A stretch of DNA of 64,000 nt from Halobacteriales archaeon YIM A00013 (GCA_025041195.1 JAKCFM010000001.1:2604001-2668000), one strand, 5' to 3'. Shown: positions 1 to 9,532, counted from the stretch's first letter. Translations and numbers: made by a program. The notes: generated by a model from the sequence alone, not told the origin.

Positions 1-594
1 CCCGAGCATCGTTGTGACTGTCTTGAGCTGATTGGTCCGATTATAAATATTCTGGAATGGCTCATTCTCCGCATTCACCCTGACTGGGCCGAGGTCGTCT
101 ATCCCCCCAGCAGTGGCACTAATTCGATAGGCACCAGCGTCGACGATGGCGAGTTCGATCAGCAAACGCCTGGCATTTTCTTCAGTTGGATTGGAGTAGT
201 ATCTATCTATTGCCGTTTGTTGGCGCTGGAGGAGCTGTTCTTTTTCCCGTTCAAGTGCTGCGGTGCGGTTTTGAACGTATTTCAGTCCACCATTCGTTTC
301 GTTGGCTTCGGCAGCACGATATTCACGCTGGATTGTGTTCCCGATGTTGTTCCCATCGAAATCTGCCTTCGACGTCGCAACCGACGCTGCAATATCACCG
401 TGTATCCGCACGGTCTGGGTCACGTAATCGGAGTGATTCATCTCGAGATATCGCAGTGTGCCAGCGTCTGCTTCGGTGACTGTGCCGCCTCCGGGGCTCT
501 CCGGAACCGTTGCTGGTCCACTCGCGGGGATGGGGAGCACCGCACAGACAACGAGACAGACCACCCCGACCACCACCAGCGTCGAACGACTCAT
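1..594 (-). CDS. Exported DUF7096-like protein, 3' end cut by window edge
   Basis: The reading frame runs from an ATG at 592-594 to the window edge without a stop, giving about 198 codons. Residues 1-25 form a hydrophobic signal peptide or anchor (MSRSTLVVVGVVCLVVCAV) followed by a Pro/Gly/Thr-rich linker. The rest is soluble, with several Asn-Glu-Thr and Asn-His-Ser sites and a Gln/Glu-rich helix, consistent with an extracytoplasmic domain. It is divergent from the winged-helix membrane protein at 724. From memory, haloarchaea often pair a DUF7096-type exported protein with such a regulator, so a shared envelope role is likely but inferred. The function is unknown. Confidence 0.65.
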   Translation of the reverse strand, partial: MSRSTLVVVGVVCLVVCAVLPIPASGPATVPESPGGGTVTEADAGTLRYLEMNHSDYVTQTVRIHGDIAASVATSKADFDGNNIGNTIQREYRAAEANETNGGLKYVQNRTAALEREKEQLLQRQQTAIDRYYSNPTEENARRLLIELAIVDAGAYRISATAGGIDDLGPVRVNAENEPFQNIYNRTNQLKTVTTMLG

Positions 595-723
595 TGGACG
601 AAATTTCACGCAGAGGTCTATAAATAATGGTGATATGTTGTTCGAGCAGAGCTCCCACTACAACTGAACTCCTCCCCGTAACCGACAGAAAGTGTTTTCC
701 TACCGGGGATTTCACGAGATAGT

Positions 724-1845
724 ATGCGGCCCGTGGTCACAACTGCCCTCTCTGTCGCGGTCTTGATGCTCGCTCTTGGCCTGACCGCCAGCCCAGCGGC
801 CGCACAAAGCGAGATGGATGAACAGCCCGACCAGACGGTCGTGTTCGACATCCAGCCACAGGGTGACGCACGTGTCTCCGTCACGTTCACCTACCAGCTC
901 GATACGCCTGCCAAAAAGGATCGGTTCAACGATACGGCAGAGGTGTTGACACAGGGTGGCGATCGGATCGGTAGCAAGGAGTATGCGAAGAACACAGCCA
1001 AAGCCATTGAGAACGCAGCGAAGCGGAAAAACAGCGAGACCGACCGTGAAATTGCGGTTTCGAACAAGACCTACTCCGCCCGCATCGATAACGACGTTGG
1101 CTATCTGAATCAGACGTTCACGGTATCGAATTTCACGCGGATGCCAGCGCACGGCGAGCAGGTCAATCTCACGAAGTCGTTCGTCATCGACAATCGGAGC
1201 TGGTTCCCGCGAACCTACTCGAATCAGCGTCTCTTGATCGTCCGTCCGAAAAATCACAACTTCGCGTATTTCAGTGGCGGGCCGACGAAAAACGGTGACA
1301 CCCTGGTGTATGGTCCGCAGTCCTCGTTCACGGGAACGATAACCCTCGGCCGAGAGCCGATTGGAAATGGAGGTGGCCTTCCCTCCGAGACAGTGCTTCA
1401 GGTGCTCGCGTTCGTCGGGATAGTCCTCCTCACGACCGTCGCGTTCACCCAGCGAGAGCAGTTGCTCGATCGACTGCCGACAACGAGTGGGGCCCCAACG
1501 CCAGCAGAGCGCCCCTCTCCAGACGAAGCATCCCCATCACCAGCTCCCTCGCCCGCTTCCGACGACAGTGAGTCGGACGCTCCTCTTGATATGGAGCTGC
1601 TGAGCGACGAGGAGAAAGTCGTTCGGTTGCTCCAGCAGAACGGCGGACGCATGCGCCAGGCGACCATCGTCAAATCAACCGGCTGGTCGGACGCGAAAGT
1701 TTCACAGCTGCTCTCTGGAATGGATGACGACGAACAGATTGAAAAGCTCAGATTGGGACGAGAGAACCTGATTAGCCTCCCAGACCACGAAACCGACGCC
1801 GAATCATCCACTGACCACGGTTATCACGGTCACAATCGTTCCTAA
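724..1845 (+). CDS. Membrane-anchored protein with C-terminal winged helix (DUF7345-like)
   Basis: The 373-residue protein begins with a cleavable-looking signal peptide ending near ASPAAAQS. An extracytoplasmic domain of about 190 residues follows, then a single membrane segment near residues 222-240 (VLQVLAFVGIVLLTTVAF) and a Pro/Ser/Asp-rich cytoplasmic linker. The last 65 residues look like a MarR/ArsR-type winged helix (EKVVRLLQQNGGRMRQATIV, then KVSQLLSGMDDD). This is the layout of haloarchaeal one-component membrane regulators: an outside sensor with a cytoplasmic DNA-binding head. The target is unknown. The divergent neighbour at 594 is the obvious candidate partner. Confidence 0.75.
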   Translation: MRPVVTTALSVAVLMLALGLTASPAAAQSEMDEQPDQTVVFDIQPQGDARVSVTFTYQLDTPAKKDRFNDTAEVLTQGGDRIGSKEYAKNTAKAIENAAKRKNSETDREIAVSNKTYSARIDNDVGYLNQTFTVSNFTRMPAHGEQVNLTKSFVIDNRSWFPRTYSNQRLLIVRPKNHNFAYFSGGPTKNGDTLVYGPQSSFTGTITLGREPIGNGGGLPSETVLQVLAFVGIVLLTTVAFTQREQLLDRLPTTSGAPTPAERPSPDEASPSPAPSPASDDSESDAPLDMELLSDEEKVVRLLQQNGGRMRQATIVKSTGWSDAKVSQLLSGMDDDEQIEKLRLGRENLISLPDHETDAESSTDHGYHGHNRS

Positions 1846-1856
1846 ACGTTTATCAC
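1845..1856 (+). promoter_or_regulatory. Putative TATA/BRE promoter of etfBA
   Basis: The sequence AACGTTTATCAC carries a TTTATC core at 1849-1854, about 30 bases ahead of the etfB ATG at 1883. That is the spacing expected for a haloarchaeal leaderless or short-leader transcript. Assigned by eye. Confidence 0.35.
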
Positions 1857-1882
1857 ACGACGGTAGCGAGCTTATAGTGTCT

Positions 1883-2677
1883 ATGAAGATACTCGTCACC
1901 GTAAAGGAGGTGGCCGAGGCCGAGGATGATTTCGACATCGCCGGACTCGACATCGACGAACGCTATCTGGAATTCGATCTCAACGAGTGGGACGAGTACG
2001 CCATTGAAGAGGCGGTCCAGATCAAAGAAGACGGCGACGATGTGGAGGTCGTTTCCGTCACGATCGGTCCAGAGCGCGCCGAAGAAACCATTCGAATGGG
2101 GCTTGCCAAAGGCGTTGACCGGGCGATTCGCGTCTGGGACGACGCGTTCGAGGACGCTGGCATGCTTGATCCAAAGACCAAAGCCGATCTGCTGTCGGCA
2201 GTCGTCGAAGCAGAAGAGCCAGATCTCGTTCTGACCGGCGTGCAGGCTGGCGATGACAGCTTTGGTGCAACTGGTGTGACGCTCGCCGAATCGATCGACT
2301 TCGAGTGGGGCGCAGTCGTTAACGCGCTCGATCTCGACGCTGACGCCGGCGTGGCAAGCGTCCATCGCGAGCTCGAAGGCGGCATCGAAGAGCTCACCGA
2401 CATCGAACTGCCGGCCGTGTTGACGATCCAGACCGGTATCAACGAGCCCCGATACGCCAGTCTCCGTGGCATTCGCCAAGCGCAGAGCAAACCGCTCGAT
2501 CTGCACGAACTCGACGATATCGGGCTCGATGATGAGGCGCTCGAATCACCACTGTCGCGTACCGCCATGTACGAACCAGAAAGCGAGGGCGACGCGACCG
2601 TCTTCGAGGGAAGCGCTGAGGAGACCGCAACAGAGCTTGCATCGCTTCTTCGTGACGTGGGGGTGGTTGAAGGATGA
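1883..2677 (+). CDS. etfB: Electron transfer flavoprotein beta subunit (FixA family)
   Basis: EtfB pairs with EtfA to form the FAD-containing electron carrier that accepts electrons from acyl-CoA and related dehydrogenases. The start MKILVTVKEV and the segments DEYAIEEAVQIKE and TGVQAGDDSFGATGVTLAES (AMP/adenine-binding signature) are typical of the family. The 264-residue length is normal. The ATG at 1883 was preferred to the GTG at 1877 because it begins exactly at the family consensus. The stop overlaps the etfA start by four bases (ATGA), so translation is coupled. No fixC or fixX lies nearby in this window. Confidence 0.93.
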   Translation: MKILVTVKEVAEAEDDFDIAGLDIDERYLEFDLNEWDEYAIEEAVQIKEDGDDVEVVSVTIGPERAEETIRMGLAKGVDRAIRVWDDAFEDAGMLDPKTKADLLSAVVEAEEPDLVLTGVQAGDDSFGATGVTLAESIDFEWGAVVNALDLDADAGVASVHRELEGGIEELTDIELPAVLTIQTGINEPRYASLRGIRQAQSKPLDLHELDDIGLDDEALESPLSRTAMYEPESEGDATVFEGSAEETATELASLLRDVGVVEG

Positions 2678-3627
2678 GCGACGTTCTTGCCATCACTGAA
2701 CACCGCCAGGGTGAACTGCGTGATGTGAGCAGCGAACTCGTGACGGTTGGAAGCGAGCTCGCAGCCCAGCAGGGTGGGGCACTCCACCTTGGAATCATCG
2801 GCGGTGACGTAGACGCGTTTGCTGATGAACTCTCACTCGAAGGTGTCGAGACGATTCACACCGTCGATCACGGTGATGAGTTCAATCACGACGTCTACAC
2901 CCAGGCAACCGCACAGCTGTTCGGCGCCGTCGAACCGTCGACGCTGTTGTTGCCAAACTCCGTCAACGGGCTGGATTACGCCCCGGCAGTCGCGAGTACG
3001 CTTGACATTCCGCTGGTCACTGATGCGATCGGAATCAGTCGCGATGGTGGCCTCGAAGTCACTCGCGAGATGTACGGCTCGAAGGTCGAAACGACGGTTG
3101 CGGTCGACGCCGACGTCGCTGCAGTGAGCGTCCGACCAGCCGAATGGGAGCCAACGACTGACGCCGGCGACCCATCGATCGAATCGTTCGATGCCGACAT
3201 CGACGAAGACGCCGTCAAATCGACGGTCACCGGCTTCGAAGCCGTCGCCGGTGGCGACGTCGACATTTCGGAAGCGGACTTTCTCATCTCGATCGGCCGC
3301 GGCATCGAAGAGGAAGACAACCTTCCGCTCATCAAAGATCTCGTCGAGGCCACTGACGCCACGCTGTCGTCCTCGCGCCCGATTGTTGACAACGGCTGGT
3401 TGCCGAAAAACCGACAGGTTGGACAGTCTGGAAAGGTCGTGACGCCGGACGTGTATCTTGCGATCGGTATCTCCGGTGCCGTCCAGCACGTTGCTGGGAT
3501 GAAAGGCTCGGATACGATCGTCGCCATCAACACGGATCCGAACGCACCAATCATGGATCTCGCCGACTACGCGATTGTCGACGACCTGTTCGACGTGGTG
3601 CCGGCACTGACCGACGCGCTCGAATAA
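2674..3627 (+). CDS. etfA: Electron transfer flavoprotein alpha subunit (FixB family)
   Basis: This 317-residue protein is the FAD-binding partner of EtfB. The C-terminal FAD domain is clear: SSRPIVDNGWLPKNRQVGQ, then SGKVVTPDVYLAIGISGAVQ, then a final segment with INTDPNAPIMDLADYAIVDD. The N-terminal half corresponds to the variable ETF domain I. The gene overlaps etfB by four bases and is followed after four bases by a convergent amidohydrolase gene, so etfBA is a two-gene operon. Confidence 0.93.
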   Translation: MSDVLAITEHRQGELRDVSSELVTVGSELAAQQGGALHLGIIGGDVDAFADELSLEGVETIHTVDHGDEFNHDVYTQATAQLFGAVEPSTLLLPNSVNGLDYAPAVASTLDIPLVTDAIGISRDGGLEVTREMYGSKVETTVAVDADVAAVSVRPAEWEPTTDAGDPSIESFDADIDEDAVKSTVTGFEAVAGGDVDISEADFLISIGRGIEEEDNLPLIKDLVEATDATLSSSRPIVDNGWLPKNRQVGQSGKVVTPDVYLAIGISGAVQHVAGMKGSDTIVAINTDPNAPIMDLADYAIVDDLFDVVPALTDALE

Positions 3628-3631
3628 GCGA

Positions 3632-4927
3632 TTATTCGGCGCTGGCGGTGCCGTTTGCGGCTAGCTCGCGAATGGTTTTCGAGAGCACTCCAACCCCGAT
3701 GGCTATTGAATCCTCATCGACGTCGAACGTTGCTGTGTGGTGGCCACCAGGATGATCGGTACCGATGCCGATGTAGGCCGCGGATCCGCCGCGATCCTGG
3801 ACATGTTCCATGAGATACGTTGCATCCTCACTGCCACCGAGCGAGCCCGAGCGTGGAATTGAATCGACGCCGTCGACGTTTTTCGCGACCGATTCGACGA
3901 CGGAGACGACTTCGTCGTCACTCGTTGCGCTTGGTGCCCCACCAACGTCCGTCAACTCGACCGAACAGTCGTGCATCTCGGCTGCGGATTCGATGACGGT
4001 TGTGGCTCGTTCGCGCATATACTCTTTGAGCTCGGTCGTCTCGCCACGCACTTCGGCTTCAAAACGCGCAGATTCGGCGATGATGTTCGGCGCTGATCCG
4101 CCCTCGACAACGCCCACATTGATCCGGGTTCCACCGTCTTCGTGTCGCGCAATGCCGTACAGATTCTGCACCGCCGCCGACAGCGCCTGGATCGCGTTGT
4201 CACCGTCGTTGGGCTGGGCTCCTGCGTGTGCGGGCACTCCTGAAAACTCGGCTTCGAAATGATGGACTGCGAGAAAACCATCGAGCCCGGCGACGACTTC
4301 TCCGGTTGGATGGTCGAGCCCGACGTGTGCTGCAAGCAACTGGTCACAGTCGTCGATCCAGCCACTTTCGGCGACGGCCCGTCCACCGCCGATCACCTCT
4401 TCTGCGGGCTGGAAAATGACTTTCAGCGTCCCAGAAAACGAATCGTCGTCGACAATTTCCTCCAGGACTCCAATCCCGAATGTGATGTGGGCGTCGTGGC
4501 CACAGGCGTGCATCGCTCCCGTTTCTGAACGAAATCCCTCCGCTGCGGGCGTGTGATCCTCGTCCTCGCTCTCGGTCCGTGGAAGTGCATCAATGTCGAC
4601 GCGAAGGCCGATCGTCGGACCGGGACCGCGTTCGAGGACTGCCAGCGCACCAGTGACGCCACCGGTTGTCGCCGCAAGCACGTCCGGGTCGACACCAGCC
4701 GCTTTTGCGGCTTCAAACCAGGGCTCGATCGCTTCCGACGATGGAACACCCTGTCGGTCGTCGGGATCGATGAACTCACGACCGACGCGAAGCTCATCAA
4801 CGCCGATCGATTCGAGCTCTGAAACGATGCGGGCTGTCGTTCGAAACTCTCGCCAGGCGGGTTCGGGAAACCGATGGAGGTCACGTCGTAACGATACGAG
4901 TCGGTCAACACCGTCGTCGACTGCCAT
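3632..4927 (-). CDS. M20D-family amidohydrolase
   Basis: The 431-residue protein carries the metal-binding motif MHACGHDAHITFG near residue 139, preceded by GLRVDIDALP, and later FQPAEEVIGGGRA. These mark zinc- or cobalt-dependent M20D amidohydrolases that remove acyl or aryl groups from amino acids (the IAA-amino acid hydrolase/hippurate hydrolase group). A lid or dimerisation domain would span about residues 210-330. The true substrate cannot be read from sequence. The gene converges on etfA and no biosynthetic neighbours point to a pathway, so a general N-acyl amino acid amidohydrolase is the safest call. Confidence 0.85.
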   Translation of the reverse strand: MAVDDGVDRLVSLRRDLHRFPEPAWREFRTTARIVSELESIGVDELRVGREFIDPDDRQGVPSSEAIEPWFEAAKAAGVDPDVLAATTGGVTGALAVLERGPGPTIGLRVDIDALPRTESEDEDHTPAAEGFRSETGAMHACGHDAHITFGIGVLEEIVDDDSFSGTLKVIFQPAEEVIGGGRAVAESGWIDDCDQLLAAHVGLDHPTGEVVAGLDGFLAVHHFEAEFSGVPAHAGAQPNDGDNAIQALSAAVQNLYGIARHEDGGTRINVGVVEGGSAPNIIAESARFEAEVRGETTELKEYMRERATTVIESAAEMHDCSVELTDVGGAPSATSDDEVVSVVESVAKNVDGVDSIPRSGSLGGSEDATYLMEHVQDRGGSAAYIGIGTDHPGGHHTATFDVDEDSIAIGVGVLSKTIRELAANGTASAE

Positions 4928-4965
4928 ATCTCTTGCGTGGTGTCGCGCGAGTAAAAGCTCCGCTC

Positions 4966-5298
4966 CTACCGATTCGATCCGGCTCCGGAAATCCGCTCGA
5001 CATCAGCTTCGACATAGATCTCGTCTGGATACTCACGAGCGGTCGTTTCACGGGCAAATGTCCCGTGGCCCATGATATTGACCGTTCGCGTGTAGATCGT
5101 ATACTGCCACGGTTCGAACGTTGACGTATTGCGCCCTGGGCATTTCGACTGTGGGACGCGAAGATCGTCCGGTGGTTTTGAGTGTGGTCCTTTCAACTCA
5201 ACGCCCTTTCGGTGCGCTGTCTCCTTGATCTCGTCGACGACCGAATCAAGAAGCCGACGGTCGCCGCTGGAAAAGCGGAGGGTCGTAACAAAGGTCAT
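4966..5298 (-). CDS. uS10-family ribosomal protein paralogue
   Basis: This is a 110-residue protein starting MTFVTTLRFSSGDRRLLDSV and containing the uS10-like core VELKGPHSKPPDD, then a segment reading YTIYTRTVNIMGHGTFARE. It resembles the stand-alone uS10/mL48-type paralogue of haloarchaea rather than the S10 gene of a ribosomal operon. The start at 5298 was chosen because family homology begins there; an upstream in-frame ATG at 5337 would add 13 unrelated residues. It sits between an amidohydrolase and a TFB gene on the same strand, with no ribosomal neighbours. Whether it binds the ribosome is unknown. Confidence 0.75.
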   Translation of the reverse strand: MTFVTTLRFSSGDRRLLDSVVDEIKETAHRKGVELKGPHSKPPDDLRVPQSKCPGRNTSTFEPWQYTIYTRTVNIMGHGTFARETTAREYPDEIYVEADVERISGAGSNR

Positions 5299-5397
5299 AG
5301 CAATGTATGCACGGGCGAACGATAAAAACACACTCATCCATCATTTCGCGGTCGTGTGTTCACGTACCACGACGGTCGATAGCGGTTGTGTAGTCGG

Positions 5398-6321
5398 TCA
5401 ATCGACACAGTCCGCGCCGTTAGCCTGTGCCATCAGCTCACGATAATGGGTCCGTATCGTCATGCTAGTAATGTCTGATACGTTACTTATCTCCTGCTGT
5501 GTGATCCGCTCGCCGGTGAGACACGCCGCGGCATAAAGCGCAGCGGCAGCCAGCCCGGCCGGGTGTTTGCCGCTCGTGAAAGTTGTCCCAGCAACGGTTT
5601 CGAGGAGGTCGTGCGCCTGGCGCTGGACGGTCTGTGGACACTCAAGTGCGGAACAAAACCGGGGGAGATACGCCGTCGGATCGGCGGGCTCGATCTGGAG
5701 GGATAGCTCCGTGGCGATCGTTCGGTAGGCCCTGGCAATCCGTGTTCGCTCAATGCGCGAGACCGCAGTCACCTCATCGAGCGTTCGTGGAATGTGCTCT
5801 TTGCGCGCTGCAGCGTAGATGGCTGCGCTCGCCACTCCCTCGATCGACCGACCGATCAGTATGCCATCGTTGACTGCCCGACGATAGATCACGCTAGCCG
5901 TCTCACGGACAGATTTCGGGAGGCCGAGTGCACTCGCCATTCGGTTGATCTCCGCGAACGCCTGTTTCAGGTTTCGCTCTTTGGCATCACGAGTTCGACA
6001 CCGCTCATTCCAGCGCCGGAGTCGACTCATCTGCGAGCGCTTTCGCGCGCTCAGCTGTCGACCAGCCGCGTCCGTGTTGGACGACCCGATGATCGTCGAT
6101 AACCCCTTGTCGTGCATCGTCGGCGAAGTCGGACTCCCCGTCCGAGCGATCTCCTTATACTCCGCTGCGCTGTAGGCGGTCCATTCGGGACCATGATCGA
6201 CCGTTTCGTCGTCAACGACGGTTCCACAGCCAGTACAGACCACCTCTCCTCGCTTTGGATCAGCGGTGATTCCCGCTCCGCAGTGTGGACAGTCCTGGCG
6301 GACTGGCGTTGCTAAATCCAT
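5398..6321 (-). CDS. tfb: Transcription initiation factor IIB paralogue
   Basis: This 307-residue TFB recruits RNA polymerase to TBP-bound promoters. The N-terminal zinc ribbon is intact (CPHCGAGITADPKRGEVVCTGCG). A linker with NDKG-like MHDKGLSTIIG matches the B-finger. Two cyclin folds follow, about residues 105-200 and 205-300, including IEGVASAAIYAAARKEHIPR and HPAGLAAAALYAAACLTGER. Haloarchaea encode several TFB paralogues with partly separate gene sets; which this one is cannot be told from sequence alone. Its C-terminus ends soon after the second cyclin fold, as usual. Confidence 0.93.
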   Translation of the reverse strand: MDLATPVRQDCPHCGAGITADPKRGEVVCTGCGTVVDDETVDHGPEWTAYSAAEYKEIARTGSPTSPTMHDKGLSTIIGSSNTDAAGRQLSARKRSQMSRLRRWNERCRTRDAKERNLKQAFAEINRMASALGLPKSVRETASVIYRRAVNDGILIGRSIEGVASAAIYAAARKEHIPRTLDEVTAVSRIERTRIARAYRTIATELSLQIEPADPTAYLPRFCSALECPQTVQRQAHDLLETVAGTTFTSGKHPAGLAAAALYAAACLTGERITQQEISNVSDITSMTIRTHYRELMAQANGADCVD

Positions 6322-6972
6322 CTGTGCCCCCGTGGTAGGTGGACCGGGCGACCGACGCGCTCACGCATCACCCATTCTGTGGTCGGTCGGTCGAACGCGT
6401 GGACGGTTCGCAAACGGTTCAAAGACGTGTTGGTTCGGTATGCTCGTTGCATCAGTTGTTTCGGTTCGGCAGTTGGCGATCAGTACATGGGCCGGTGGAG
6501 CCCGCTTGACACCCTGAATTATCTTTCAACATAACAGTTTGTGATTGTGACCGTTACTCGATCAGTGACAGCGCACCGCGTTTGCTGCGAAGGTCACAGA
6601 ATCGCACTGTGTGCCCGATCTGGGTCACTATGCCCGTAGCCCGACGCCACTGGGGTAGTCCCAGTGCCGTACTGTTATTGTTGATGAGATGGTATCATCA
6701 GCTATCCATCTGTTTTATTACCGTTTGGCGTCCATACTGGAACAATACAATTCCATCCGTTTATATGTCTGCTAATTTTTACCTCTGGCTGATTTTATAC
6801 GAGAAGGATACCAGGTTTTCTCATCTTGAATTTTATTTCATTGCTGAAATTAAGACAAACTATATCTGGTTGGAGAAAAGAAAAAGCAATAGTCATCATA
6901 ATGTGATATAGGCAGACAATTTAGTATTCGTTTGGACTATAGGTTAATTAACAGTAACCAGTCGGGCTGGCG
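6322..6972. other. 650-base gene-free gap, AT-rich in its right half
   Basis: No convincing gene was found on either strand. The left part (to about 6680) has normal composition and may hold the tfb promoter region. The right part (about 6700-6960) becomes strikingly AT-rich, with runs such as TTTTATTTCATTGC, and contrasts with the flanking genes. A 109-codon open frame crosses this boundary on the plus strand, but it has no acidic haloarchaeal character and no recognisable domain. The AT-rich part may be relict transferred DNA or a regulatory tract. Confidence 0.5.
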
Positions 6973-7818
6973 CTAGATCCAGGGTGCGTCCTGCTGTGTT
7001 GGATCTGCGTCCGGTTCCCGGTCTGGCTCTGGATTCGTGGCGGGCTGTGGGTTGCTCACGGGTTCCTCAAGCTCCGCCTCATCGTCTTCGGTCTCTGGAT
7101 CGAACGAGAAGAGCGCAGTGACGGCCAGCACCGCCAGTGCGAGTGGGATCTTGTTGCTGATGATTCCCAGCACGGACAGCGAGAGCACACCGAGTGCGAC
7201 GGCGCTTCCGAACCGGAAATACTCCAACGAGACCGACCGTCTGAGCGTTGGCCCAAACAGCGCCACACAGAGCGTAAAGCCGACACCGACGAGGGCGGCG
7301 GTGGTAGCCCGTGCGATGAGCATCAGATCCGTTGTGAACACTGGCTGGAAGCTCCCCGGATCGAGGCTTGCGAGCAGGCCTAGACCGATGATGATCCCAG
7401 GCGATGGAAGATACTCGCCGATGGTGGCGCTCGCCGTTTTGGCCGCGATGGCGATAATCACGAGCGCTGCGAATCGCTCGAACGTTTCGAGGACGAGCAT
7501 CGAGGCGATCATCGGTGCGATCGCGGCTTCGATGGCAGCAAGGCTGACCACGCCGGTCCCGACAAGCAAAATTGAGGAGATAATCTCTCGACGGGTGCCG
7601 TCCATTTCGGCGAGCACCACTGACAGGGTGGCGCTGCCACCGAAGACGAGCAAGCCAACCTCGATAATCCCGGGAATCGTATCGAGCCCGCCAGCGATGA
7701 CGAGCGCCGGGAAGATGCCGTCGATCAGGGGGAGCCCGAGCACAATCGCGAGTAATCGGGTTCCAGGACCGACGTGGCGTTCCAGACGGAGCGCTATTGG
7801 ATGTCGTGACGTACTCAT
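6973..7818 (-). CDS. Multi-pass membrane protein (DUF5794-like)
   Basis: This 281-residue protein has about seven to eight hydrophobic segments, for example LLAIVLGLPLIDGIFPALVI, FAALVIIAIAAKTASATIG and AVALGVLSLSVLGIISNKIP. The C-terminal tail of about 45 residues is hydrophilic and rich in Glu, Asp and Pro. From memory it resembles a haloarchaeal membrane family annotated DUF5794, for which no function is known. A small gene ends four bases upstream of its start on the same strand, suggesting a two-gene transcript. No transporter signature was recognised. Confidence 0.75.
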   Translation of the reverse strand: MSTSRHPIALRLERHVGPGTRLLAIVLGLPLIDGIFPALVIAGGLDTIPGIIEVGLLVFGGSATLSVVLAEMDGTRREIISSILLVGTGVVSLAAIEAAIAPMIASMLVLETFERFAALVIIAIAAKTASATIGEYLPSPGIIIGLGLLASLDPGSFQPVFTTDLMLIARATTAALVGVGFTLCVALFGPTLRRSVSLEYFRFGSAVALGVLSLSVLGIISNKIPLALAVLAVTALFSFDPETEDDEAELEEPVSNPQPATNPEPDREPDADPTQQDAPWI

Positions 7819-7821
7819 CGA

Positions 7822-8022
7822 TCAGGCACTGTGGCCATACTCACTGGCCGAGGACACTCCTTCGCGATACCGTGGGCGCAGCCGTGCCGTCGCGTTGGAA
7901 AACGCGTAAAACCGGCCCATTGTGGCATCGTTTCCGAGTCCCATCCGTGTTACAGTCCGATTGAGTCCGACAGCGAATCGTTTGTCACCGGTGCTGTTTG
8001 CGATGGGACGTGTGGAGTCCAT
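7822..8022 (-). CDS. Small hypothetical protein upstream of the DUF5794-like gene
   Basis: This is a 66-codon ORF starting MDSTRPIANSTGDKRFAVGL and ending SASEYGHSA. The start at 8022 is favoured because a GTTTATG element lies 26-32 bases upstream at 8048-8054 on the same strand, which fits a leaderless haloarchaeal transcript. The frame stays open upstream to 8088. The stop lies only three bases before the next start at 7818, so the two genes look co-transcribed. It has no membrane segment and no recognised motif; it is basic rather than acidic, which lowers confidence. Confidence 0.45.
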   Translation of the reverse strand: MDSTRPIANSTGDKRFAVGLNRTVTRMGLGNDATMGRFYAFSNATARLRPRYREGVSSASEYGHSA

Positions 8023-8047
8023 GTCCGAAAGTATTGCCGTTTGTATC

Positions 8048-8054
8048 ATAAACG
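8048..8054 (-). promoter_or_regulatory. Putative TATA box for the 7822-8022 gene
   Basis: GTTTATG on the minus strand lies 26-32 bases ahead of the proposed ATG at 8022, as expected for a leaderless start. Confidence 0.35.
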
Positions 8055-8241
8055 TTGTGTGAGAACCGGACTCAATCCGAACGATCAAATCGGATTTCGC
8101 AATTTTTTACGTAATTCATTCGTATGAGGCAGAAAGAACTGTACAAACGACCGATAATTGTCCAGAGGCTCGCTGTCTGTCTGTTCTGCCGGTGTGTGGA
8201 TGACTCGCAAATCGTAAGGTGGCGGGGCGTTCAACGCGAGT

Positions 8242-9525
8242 ATGGACGTCACAATCGAGCCTGGGTCCGTTTCGGGTCGTGTCTGGGCTCCTCCCTCGAA
8301 GAGTTACAGTCACCGGGCGATTCTCGCCGCTGGCTACGCCGATCGCGCAACGATCGAACGCCCACTCGTGAGTGCAGACACGAAAGCCACGATGCAGGCG
8401 GTGCGACAGTTTGGCGGGAGTGTCGATATTGAGTCTGAATCGGTTGCTGTTACCGGGTTCGCCGGACAGCCAGCGGTCCCTGGAGACGTGCTCGACTGTG
8501 GAAACAGCGGGACGACCACACGGCTCGTCACCGGTACTGCCGGACTGGTCGATGGAACGACGATTCTGACGGGGGATCGCTCGTTGCGCTCGCGCCCACA
8601 CGGCCCACTGCTTGATGCGCTCGAACAGTTGGGTGCGACGGCGCGCTCTACGCGGGCAAACGGACAGGCTCCGCTGGTGATCGACGGTCCAATCGATGGT
8701 GGCTCCGTGTCGATTCCTGGTGACGTCTCTTCGCAGTACGTTACGTCGTTGTTGATGGCGGGCGCGTGCACCGAGGATGGGATCACGATCGAGTTGACGA
8801 CGCCGCTGAAATCTGCGCCGTATGTGACGATCACCCGCGAACTGCTTGCGGCGTTTGGGGTGACGACCGAACGCACGGATGCAGGCTTTGTGGTTCCCGG
8901 CGGCCAGCAGTATTCGCTTTCGGACGGAAAATACACCGTGCCTGGTGATTTCTCCTCGGCGTCGTATCCGTTGCTGGCAGGCGCACTCGCAGGCGAGGAG
9001 CCAGTGACGGTGGCAGGCTGTTATCCGGGTGCGCAGGGTGATTCGGCGATTGTTGACGTGCTTGATCGGATGGGCGCACAGATCAACTGGGATCGATCGG
9101 CTGGGACGATCGAGATTGCCCGCTCGTCATTGACAGGAGTGGAAGTCGATGTCGGCGACACGCCGGATCTCCTCCCAACGATCGCAGTGCTCGGTGCCGC
9201 GGCATCTGGGACGACCACAATCACGAACTGTGAACACGTCCGATACAAGGAGACCGATCGCGTTTCGGCGATGGCGACGGAGCTCGAAAAGCTGGGTGTC
9301 GAGGTCGAAGAGACCCCCGAAACGCTCACCGTCTATGGAACTGAGGGTGCGTTCAGCGGGGCCACCCTTGAGAGCTACCACGATCACCGGATTATCATGT
9401 CACTCTCGGTCGCCGGCTTGCTCGCAGACGAGCCGGTGACGATCACAGACGGCGAACACGTCGACGTTTCCTATCCAACCTTCTTCGAGGCGCTTTCCTC
9501 ACTGGGGGCGTCAGTCCAGCACTGA
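8242..9525 (+). CDS. aroA: 3-phosphoshikimate 1-carboxyvinyltransferase (EPSP synthase)
   Basis: AroA transfers the enolpyruvyl group of PEP to shikimate-3-phosphate in aromatic amino acid synthesis. The 427-residue protein shows the PEP/S3P motifs [15 protein letters not shown] near residue 18, [29 protein letters not shown], and the C-terminal [17 protein letters not shown] and [14 protein letters not shown]. Length and domain order are complete. The gene is followed seven bases later by a phosphodiesterase-like gene on the same strand. Other aro genes are not in this window. Confidence 0.96.
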   Translation: MDVTIEPGSVSGRVWAPPSKSYSHRAILAAGYADRATIERPLVSADTKATMQAVRQFGGSVDIESESVAVTGFAGQPAVPGDVLDCGNSGTTTRLVTGTAGLVDGTTILTGDRSLRSRPHGPLLDALEQLGATARSTRANGQAPLVIDGPIDGGSVSIPGDVSSQYVTSLLMAGACTEDGITIELTTPLKSAPYVTITRELLAAFGVTTERTDAGFVVPGGQQYSLSDGKYTVPGDFSSASYPLLAGALAGEEPVTVAGCYPGAQGDSAIVDVLDRMGAQINWDRSAGTIEIARSSLTGVEVDVGDTPDLLPTIAVLGAAASGTTTITNCEHVRYKETDRVSAMATELEKLGVEVEETPETLTVYGTEGAFSGATLESYHDHRIIMSLSVAGLLADEPVTITDGEHVDVSYPTFFEALSSLGASVQH

Positions 9526-9532
9526 ATACACC

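Noticed and set aside
6582-6911. 109-codon plus-strand open frame in the AT-rich gap
   Set aside because: It crosses a composition boundary, is basic and aromatic-rich, and has no recognisable domain or promoter spacing.
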